A stretch of 64,000 bases of DNA, taken from positions 79,361,799 to 79,425,798 of the forward strand of contig CM070915.1 in the NCBI GenBank assembly GCA_036417435.1, read 5' to 3'. Within the stretch, counting starts at the first letter, position 1. Each line of letters starts with the position of its first letter. Below the pieces are notes generated by a model. It was not told the DNA's origin. It made no database searches and saw only the letters and a program-made list of their open reading frames with translations. Position numbers and translations under genes: made by a program. Of the stretch, positions 56,946 through 64,000 are shown piece by piece. This stretch comes from Inia geoffrensis (Eukaryota; Chordata; Mammalia; Artiodactyla; Iniidae).

Positions 56946-57629
56946 TGTAAACAATTTCTATTTCTATGTGGTGAGATCAGGGGAACTATTTTGCTTTTTT
57001 AGATTTTTCTCTCTTTCCCAATTTTTCTATAATAAATACATTGGCTTTCATAATCAGAAAAATATAAATTAAAGTTATGAATTTATCATTATAATTTTAT
57101 AATATGTGTTTTTTAATGTATTCAGAAGGAGTTTATTAAATGGAATGCAAGTGATAACTGCAATAAAATATCATCAAGAAGCAGATAGATGATTTTCCAG
57201 TTAGGAATAATACCGTGAACTTTGCAATGAATTGTTAGAGAAGAAGGCGCGTGTCCTGGCTGCCTGATGGGGCAGGGGTCCTGCTCTTTGTGGACAGAGG
57301 GGAGGGGCACGAGGAAGGAACACAGCCGGACTACAGACACTCGGTGGTTCATGATGGGACAGTTGCCGGGAGACCGCAGGTGATGCGGGCACAGGGAAGA
57401 GTAAGGAAGCACTCACGTGACGTCAACATTCGAAGACAGATCTGTGTTTCCTTCTTTTTTCTCCTACCAGATCTTTTTCTCCAGATTACACATCCTTATT
57501 TCCCTCAGGTGTCTGCACTGGGGATGTGAAACAGAATGTGCACCATCTTATGCATTCTCCTCTCGCTGCACTTTACATCCTTCTTAACTCGGAGCCAAGC
57601 AAGTAAAATGGGCCTATTATACATACATT
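56946..57629. other. L1-tail-like trace, then unique sequence
   Basis: 56946-57065 resembles another L1/old-repeat tail (CAATTTTTCTATAATAAATAC, trimmed; ATAATCAGAAAAATATAAA). 57120-57530 is unassigned and includes GC-rich stretches with short opposing ORFs. Confidence 0.4.
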
Positions 57630-58153
57630 CTTCCTCGTTATTCACGGACTCTGTGCTTGTGAATTCTCCTAATAGCCAAAATGTATTTGCAACCCCGAAT
57701 ACATTTTTAAAAAAACTTTATTATGATAAATGTTAACTTTTTAAAACGTTTAATACTCATGGCATTTGCATGATCATTTGTGGACGTGCGCACAGGGACA
57801 AAAAATTCGAGCTCACCTGTTTGACGCGCATGTTCCCAGCTGAGGCTGAACAAAGAGAACGTCTGCTTTCCTGTTTCAGCTCACACGGTAAACAATGTCC
57901 TTTTCAGGGTCTCTACCTAGTGCCGTGTTCCCCCCATTTTTGTGCTGCTTCTTAACGATTTTGCTGTTTACAAGGGCTCTTCATTATAGCGCAGAGGTCA
58001 GTATTCTAGTGTCCAAAGCACAAGAAGGCTGTGCTCTGCTTCGTAGAGAAAATACGTGGTTAGATGAGCTTTGTTCAGGGAAGAGTTAAGGGCTGATGGG
58101 CATGAGGTCGACGTGAATTAATCACCAATAAAGACACTAAATAAGGTGTCTTG
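57630..58153 (+). mobile_element. Tigger-type (TcMar) DNA transposon relic
   Basis: CCTCGTTATTCACGGACTC at the start is the TIR-proximal sequence of Tigger elements. CACCTGTTTGACGCGC, TGTTCCCAGCTGAGGCTGAA, TAAACAATGTCCTTTTCAGG and TTTTGCTGTTTACAAGGGC then follow the Tigger 5' leader. After this comes a broken start of the pogo-like transposase, whose DNA-binding N-terminus is recognisable by KKAVLCFVEKIRG near 58023-58065 with an in-frame stop directly after it. Only the 5' end survives; the catalytic DDE domain is missing. ORFs at 57770-58089 are in other frames. A CHR SINE abuts its 3' side. Confidence 0.82.
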
Positions 58154-58364
58154 GGGCTTCCCTCGTGGCACAGTGGTTGAGAGTCCGCCTGCCGATGTAG
58201 GGGACACGGGTTCGTGCCCCGGTCCGGGAGGATCCCACATGCCGCGGAGCGGCTGGGCCCGTGAGCCATGGCCGCTGAGCCTGCGCGTCCGGAGCCTGTG
58301 CTCCGCAACGGGAGAGGCCACAACAGTGAGAGGCCCGCGTACCGCCAAAAAAAAAAAAAAAACA
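58154..58364 (+). mobile_element. CHR-family SINE abutting the Tigger relic
   Basis: It begins GGGCTTCCCTCGTGGCACAG and ends GAGAGGCCCGCGTACCGCC plus a 17-base A-run and a C-interrupted tail. The A box is TGGCACAGTGG and the B box GGTTCGTGCCCC (58210-58221) matches the canonical form. The body has the common GAGCCTGTGCTCCGCAACGG version. The sequence immediately 5' (AATAAGGTGTCTT) is what I recall of Tigger after its first exon-like segment, so the SINE probably landed in the Tigger. No clear target-site duplication. ORFs at 58075-58446 on both strands are SINE read-through. Confidence 0.95.
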
Positions 58365-58560
58365 AAACCCAAAACCCAGAATATCCTTTCTCCCCCTGAG
58401 ACATTTTAACGACTCCAAGAATCACCCCAACTACGCAGAGCAGCATATTCCTTTTCTCTACGGTCTGAGCTTACGTCTGTTCCCTAAGATACCACAGAGT
58501 CTACAGACATGGGGTTTTTCCTTAATGCAGCAGCAATTGAATAAAATGTGTCTCTCGTAA
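58365..58560. other. unassigned non-coding sequence
   Basis: No element recognised; no clear continuation of Tigger was found beyond the SINE. Confidence 0.35.
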
Positions 58561-58574
58561 AGGCTGCAGATACG

Positions 58575-58735
58575 TACAATATCTATAATTTATCTACCTA
58601 TCACATACCTATCTATATCTCTCTATCGTGTTTATATTAATGTTTATGAACCTTTATTTATATGTAAATATATATGCTTATGAACCTATAGTTTATGTAA
58701 ATGCTTTTAAACTTTTATTTATATAAATTTATGAA
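58575..58735. repeat. AT-rich degenerate repeat
   Basis: CTATC/TATCT units (58590-58625), followed by recurring TTTATGAACCT or TTATGAACC and TTTATTTATAT motifs (58630-58735). Confidence 0.65.
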
Positions 58736-59669
58736 AATTTCCCTGCAAAAGATGGATCATTACCTTATAGCAATCAATTCCACCAGCACCATTATATTTC
58801 TCAGGGTATTAAACTGTGCAGTAAAAACTTGTTATTTTTTTCCGCATAGCAGATCTGTTCTGAATTCAGTCTATATTTTCTCGCTTGAGTTATAAAAACA
58901 ATAAAATATTGGTAATTGTCCTTGAGTCTTTGATAATGTCCTTTCTTTAATAACTCTTTTGTGTTGTGCTATAAAATAGCGATGGTGCACTTTATCAAGT
59001 AAAATATGATATAAATCAAACTGAGTTTAGTTAAATATGAGTGTTAGACACTTCAGTTATAAAATAGTCAATAATTTTCCTAACTAGTGGAGGAGAGATT
59101 GGAAATCTCTTTCACGTTCATATTTAATGCAGATAAAATTCTGCAATCAATCAAGAGAAAACTTTGTGTAAATGGAGTCTGAGTATACTGTGGACATAAT
59201 AAAAAGAAAAATGAGGAAGGGAATATGCACTCACCGTAGCTAATAAATTGTAAGGTAGATTATATTCAATAATGATCATTAGTTAAACTAAAGAAAATAA
59301 ATTTGAAATCTAGATAGAATTGACAGAGCAAACATCATGTCCTAAATTAACACACAGATGACAGTCAGTGCACACCTGTCTCAGGACTAGCTTCCCCGAC
59401 CCAAACTCACTCACACACACACCTGCAGACACCCAGCACCTGTGTCCCACACCTGAACAAGATGCCCCACTTGGAGCATGTGGGCCAGGTCCATATACAG
59501 TGTTTTCACATTTGCACACATAAAACATTTTCCAGTATAAATTTACCCATCCCAGATTCTAGAAGTTTCCTAAGTTTCTAGTCCTTGAGATCCCCCTTTC
59601 TGACTCACTTTAATGAATATTCTGATAACAGAAGCATATTGGATTTTGCTGCACATAAGACCAGGAGAA
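58736..59669. other. unique AT-rich non-coding sequence
   Basis: Contains a short CACACAC run at 59411-59421. No exon or repeat family recognised. Confidence 0.4.
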
Positions 59670-60043
59670 TGTGTGCGTGTGTGTGTGTGTGCGCGTGTGT
59701 GTGCGCGCGTGTGTGTGTGCGTGCGTGTGCGTCTGCGTGCGTGTGTGCGCGTGTGTGCGTGTGTGTGCGTGCGTGTGTGTGCGTGTGCGCGTGTGTGCGT
59801 GTGTGTGCGTGCGCGTGCGTGTGTGTGTGCGCACGTGTGTGCGTGTGTGTGCGTGTGCGCGCGTGTGCGTGTGTGCGCGCGTGTGCGTGTGTGTGCGTGT
59901 GCGTGCGTGTGTGCGTGTGTGTGCGCGTGCGTGTGCGTGCGCGCGCGTGTGTGTGCACGTGTGTGCGTGTGTGCGTGTGTGTGCGTGTGTGTGCGTGTGC
60001 GTGTGTGTGTGTGTGTGTGCGTGTGTGTGTGTGTGTGTGTGTG
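59670..60043. repeat. 374-bp alternating (TG/CG)n array
   Basis: Alternating pyrimidine-purine sequence made of TGTG, CGTG, TGCG and CGCG units, with only about one break (GTCTG near 59731). The TG-only end is at 60001-60043 and the CG-rich part is at 59690-59960. Such sequence is a strong Z-DNA former, and the number of CpGs is very high for mammalian non-island DNA. The long ORFs seen here on both strands (up to 162 codons, alternating Cys-Val-Arg or His-Thr-Ala-Arg) are products of the repeat, not genes. Confidence 0.98.
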
Positions 60044-60869
60044 ATTATTCTTCTTAAAACTGAATTGGGGTGAATAAATGAATAAAGGGAAAAGTAGTGG
60101 AAGAGGTTCGGTTATATACCTAATACTTCTACCTCAAGATCAATAATTTGTTAAATTATTCTTCTTTATATTTGTTGTGTAAGAGGATAAAGGAGATGAG
60201 AGAAATTTTCCTTTCTTGTTTGTACTATTCTGTTTCCCAACGTGAAAGCACAAGAGAAATAAGATGGGTTCTAAACTTAGAACACTTGATCAAAAGGATA
60301 AACTAGAATCCTTCAGGCAACCTAAAAATAAATTTTTTCTCTAAGCCTTGCAAGATTAACTTAGGCCTAGAATTGAATTTTTTGGCTGATCACCAAAACC
60401 TGCACTTAAATCTAAAACCCTGTGACTAACAGCAAACAAGGGACTCAATATTGTGATGGTCTTAAACTGAGTACTCATTTACAGAAAAATAACATGAAAA
60501 AAATCTATACTCTTATCTCAGTTAATCGTCAGTTCCAATAAAATATTGACTTTTCCTTGAGAAGTAAAATAACTTTTACATACGTGAAAACACAACTCTT
60601 AACATTGGTCATCTTAGAAGTATAACCTGACTGAGATATACACAACTTTTTAAAATTCTGGGTTTTATTTTAACTTTCACAGAAGCAAAAAATAGGTATA
60701 GGAAGCAACATTTTACAACATTCTGGAAAAAATTAAGGAAACTACTGTGGAGGATTAAGGGTAAAAATTATTTTCTCCATTTATAAATGGCAAAGAGATG
60801 ACTTTCCCCCACCCCCTTTATTCAGGTGTTCCTTAGAGGAATAGTGAATCTTCATCTGAAAGTCTACAC
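60044..60869. other. unique AT-rich non-coding sequence
   Basis: No recognisable feature. Confidence 0.4.
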
Positions 60870-60874
60870 ATAAT

Positions 60875-60975
60875 AAGTGCTAGAGAGGGTGTGGAGAAAA
60901 GGGAACCCTCCTACACTGTTGGTGGGAATGTAAGTTGGTGCAGCCACTATGGTAAACAGTATGGAGGGTCCAGGA
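60875..60975 (+). mobile_element. short L1 ORF2 3' fragment
   Basis: AGAGAGGGTGTGGAGAAAAG, GGAACCCTCCTACACTGTTG, GTGGGAATGTAAGTTGGTGC and ACTATGGTAAACAGTATGGA are the standard L1 ORF2 tail block. It ends abruptly at GGAGGGTCC, where the next sequence is not L1. Confidence 0.93.
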
Positions 60976-61315
60976 TTATGCCCAGTGTTCAGTTTTTATG
61001 ATTTAAAGGTATCTCCATGGTCACAGGACAAATAACCTCTAGATATGGAAAAGTGTAATTCAGAAATTAGCTTGGAGGTCTTTCAAGAGATTTGCAAGAC
61101 ATATACATGAGGAGACAGGACAACAGGAGCTGTGTTCTTTCCTCTGCTTTCTTGTATCAAAAGTGTGAGATTCTGTCCTCAATTAGCATTCACTTTCCTG
61201 CTGCTATATATACATGTAAATCTGTTGATAACTGCTCAGTAATAAAATCTGTTCTCTTTCTCTTCTATATTGATTTGGAGGGATCTTCTGTTGGCAAAAT
61301 TGTTTTATGTCTCTA
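60976..61315 (+). mobile_element. possible ERV LTR, unclassified
   Basis: CTGCTATATATACATG (TATA-like) and CTGCTCAGTAATAAAATCTG (polyadenylation signal AATAAA at 61241) followed by a pyrimidine-rich U5-like end resemble a solo LTR inserted where the L1 fragment breaks off. No target-site duplication was confirmed. The 74-codon ORF at 61092-61316 has no known domain. Confidence 0.35.
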
Positions 61316-61574
61316 AGAGAATGGGATCAAATATTTTAATAAACTAAATAATTTAACTTAATATATGCTAGATTATCAGTCAGCCAAAACAAATCTTTTT
61401 GGAAGTAATGCCTAATTAGAACATGTCAGTTTGCTTTAAACAGAACTAATTTAATATCTAAAGTTGTTCTAAAAGTTTCACAATTATTTCAGCAAATAAT
61501 TTAGGATCACTGAGCAATTCTTGCTATGATCGTTATTATTACTGATAGTACTATTACTGTTTTGAAGTTAAAGG

Positions 61575-61650
61575 GGTCATGATCCAGTTCAACGCCTTCG
61601 TGTTAAAGATTAAGCACCTGAGTGTCTAGAGAGGTTAAAGAGGATATTCA
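61575..61650 (-). mobile_element. possible CR1/L3 or MIR fragment
   Basis: GGTCATGATCCAGTTCAACG, CCTTCGTGTTAAAGATTAAG and GTGTCTAGAGAGGTTAAAG loosely match 'ggtcatctagtccaaccccttcattttacagatgaggaaactgaggcccagagagg'. Weak. Confidence 0.35.
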
Positions 61651-64000
61651 CAGTCGTCGGGCAGAAGAACGTGAGCAGAGCCGGATGGGGTCTGGTCGGG
61701 AGACTGGCTCACCGCCTGCACTGCCGTCTCTGTCTGTCTGGTCCTTAAAATTGCCTCAGTACTTTGGGAGTCAGCACAAAGTTGTATGCCTGACAACATC
61801 CCCAAATAGCATTTCCAGATCCCCAGAACGTCTGTAATCCACTCACAAAGTCTATTTATTCATGAGGACAGAAGCAGATGCCCTTAGGAAAGTTGGTTTG
61901 GCTCTAGGTAATAAATAGTATCACATATGTTATGACTTCAATTATTAGTTTGCAGGGAGTACATTAAATTTGAGAAGTTTGCTAAATGGCTACGGGGGCT
62001 TTAATAACCAGGGACCCTGTAAAATCTGACTTGAAAGTATTTCATCTTATAATATGTTTCCTGTTGGAAAGAGGGCTGCAAGCAGAATACATAATGACTT
62101 TGCCTCCCTGGCAATGAGTTTACTTGATAGACTGGCAGGTGTGATTCTTGGTATCATTGGCCCTTTTCAAAACTACGAAGCAATCCTATGACGTTCTTTG
62201 CATCTACGGATTCCACCCAAATTGTGTTAGTCAGACGATCAAGGCTCTTTGGGACCGAGGTTGCCCTGAAGCCAGTTGTTCCGTAAGAAACCTCTCTCGG
62301 CTACAGCACATGGTTCAACTGTGCTTTCTGTTCTCTGGAAAAAGATGAGTGAAGTCAATGATTTGACTTGATTCATCACCTGAGAGTGTTTGAGTTAAAA
62401 TGATGGGCGATGACTGGGTGTGAGGGTGGACAGGTGGCGGAGAACCTGGGTGCACATCCCCTCCCTGTGTGCGCTGGGACAGGTCCTGCAGCGTCCGGTA
62501 CCGTGGAGCCCCGGGCACTCCCACGGCTGAGAGGCAGAGGTGACGCCTCCCAGAAGGAGAAGGTGATAGCAATGGAGGCCAGCGGTCTACTCCCCGTATG
62601 TCAGCCCCACCAGAGACAAACACCAGGGAATTCTGTGTGAAGGATGGGAAAAGGGTCAAGACATTGGTGGCAGTAGAAACGGGTCACTTTCTTATAGATT
62701 TAAAAATCTCCCTAACTGATGAAATGAAAATTAGCCTTTTTGGGAAGAAAGACATGTAAAAAGAAAATCATCAACTGTCCTGTTATTAGCATGACTTATT
62801 TTAGGTTAAAAAATGAAAATGATAGGTTTTGATCCATATAAATACTTTCTAAATTCTATCAACATTTGGGTCAGTAGCCATCAGACTTCCATATCCTTAC
62901 GGTAGATGAGTCTAAATTTAAAAATTAATTATTAAATTATTGGGAAGGACCAAAGGAAAAAGACAAAACAGGAAGTATAAATAGTGTGCAAGCATCATTA
63001 TTGATAACTCAATTTAATAGCAAGCTTACTTCTCTTACTATAATTGCTGTCTCTGACATTTATCAAAGTGCTTTCTAAGTTCATAGTAAGAATTGCGGGA
63101 CCACTAGCTGGAAATATCTTTAAAGTCATAAAAAAACAAAACAAAGAACAAAACAAAAAAACCAATGCATTGTTTCTCTACCTGCCCCCACTGTCCTCAG
63201 CGCCCTCCTGTGTGCTCGCTTTGCAGACTGAAGCTAATGGTGGACCCCCTCAGAGCTCTGCAGGAAGCGGCACACAGTGCTGACACTTACCTAGCGTGGG
63301 TGCTGGAAAAATTAATTAGAGCTTGTGAAATGCTTCGAAGATTTAAAGGAGCTTTAGATGTAAATGCACATCATTGTCATTCCCCAAGTGGACTAATTTG
63401 TTTATTGGAGAGTTAGTTGATGGATGGATGGGCTATTCTCCAAGAGCCATAGATATTTATAGATGACTTCCCTGAATCAAGGCTCACCCATGAAGGGTCA
63501 ACATTCACTGCTTTTATTCTCTCCTTTGAAGAGCAGTCATCCTGCAGCCACTGTTACTTAAAAATGTATGTGAAGACCGTGTCAGGTGATACATTTCATC
63601 ATTTCGTGCTCCACTGTTTGTGCTCCATGGGCTGAAGTCTGTGTGCTGGACCGCAGGGGACCCAGGAGATGACCTGACAGGATACAGGATGAGATGCTTA
63701 GAGACATGTCTTCACGCAGCCTATGATCTAGTAGGAAAGATTTGGCACATAATTATTTATGATGCTACAATCATGTTAGGAACCACATCGATAGAACCTA
63801 TTCAGTGCTATTGGAAGCAAGAAAAGGAGTTCATTCATTGCCAGAGACCTTCCTACATAAAATCAGAAGGGGCTGGATCAATTAGAGACATAGTTGCGAA
63901 GAGAAGGAGGACAGTGGATTTAAACAAAGGACTGGGAGCCCAGAGAGCCCAGCCTGCCCACCAGGAAGCACGAAGAGCTCAGATTAGCTGAATTTTCCAG
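61651..64000. other. unique non-coding sequence to window end
   Basis: Contains a GATG microsatellite-like run (63419-63432). The largest ORF (63620-63991, plus, 123 codons) and the others here have no recognised domain, no strong start context and no conservation that can be judged from one sequence. An acceptor-like TTTGCAG at 63222-63228 follows a pyrimidine-rich stretch, but no paired donor or known protein was seen. Confidence 0.4.

Noticed and set aside
59585..60073. Longest ORF in the window (162 codons, Cys/Val/Arg-rich) and its antisense partners
   Set aside because: They are translations of the alternating TG/CG array; every frame stays open because the repeat has no stop codons.
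1..64000. CRISPR array, bacterial operon, phage or plasmid genes
   Set aside because: No regularly spaced direct repeats, no cas-like or bacterial genes; the sequence is mammalian with CHR, MIR, L1 and LTR repeats throughout.
1..64000. Mitochondrial insertion (numt) or processed pseudogene
   Set aside because: I saw no recognisable mitochondrial or spliced-mRNA-derived coding stretch with an A-tail, although short or diverged ones could be missed without a search.

Overview
The window looks like nuclear DNA from a cetartiodactyl mammal, most likely a cetacean. The strongest pointer is five copies of a tRNA-derived SINE with the body 'GGCTTCCCTGGTGGCGCAG...' through '...GAGAGGCCCGCGTAC', which I recognise as the CHR family abundant in whales and dolphins. 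Two shorter CHR-2-like tRNA-Glu SINEs and several L1 3' ends of the cetartiodactyl type agree with this. There are no long open reading frames, no rRNA or functional tRNA genes and no bacterial-style gene organisation. Nearly all short ORFs are chance products or lie inside repeats. I read the window as intergenic or deep-intronic DNA, moderately AT-rich with a few GC/CpG-rich patches. All repeat names come from recognising consensus sequence by eye; no database was searched.

Layout, 1-16 kb: a 65-bp tandem duplication (584-713), a CHR SINE (1473-1675), an L1 3' end (2921-3165), a probable old LTR (3655-4195), MIR and L2 relics, two blocks of old L1 5'-leader sequence lying in reversed order (7500-8480 and 8485-9425), a CHR SINE with target-site duplication (10114-10326), an AGATCT-rich mini-repeat (10525-10585), an L1 3'UTR (13733-14037) and a young CHR SINE with a perfect 14-bp duplication (15373-15600). 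16-34 kb: further L1 and SINE pieces, an ERVL-type MER21-like LTR (19678-20458), a CpG-rich patch, a 5'-truncated L1 with a perfect 11-bp target-site duplication and a G-quadruplex motif in its 3'UTR (25716-26397), an older L1 3' end (28394-29185), a MIR, an MLT1-type LTR (30304-30691), a CpG-rich patch (32085-32370) and a degenerate L1 (32805-33440).

34-51 kb: mostly unique sequence with a striking imperfect palindrome (39015-39133), an L2 split by an MLT1/MST-like LTR (41940-43200), a polypyrimidine tract and two related class I ERV solo LTRs in the same orientation (48445-49038 with a 4-bp duplication, and 50452-51079). 51-64 kb: MIR and L1 relics, a G-rich run, a Tigger-type DNA transposon relic with a CHR SINE abutting its 3' side (57630-58364), a 374-bp alternating TG/CG array (59670-60043), and unique sequence to the end.

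No genes work together here in a pathway. What the window records is layered transposon insertion: ancient MIR, L2, L1M and Tigger, then MLT1 and MER21-like LTRs, then lineage-specific L1, ERV1 LTRs and CHR SINEs. I found no new multi-gene biological system. The items most worth checking are the 119-bp palindrome, the TG/CG array, the out-of-order L1 leader blocks, the paired ERV1 LTRs and a weak exon candidate at 34310-34439.
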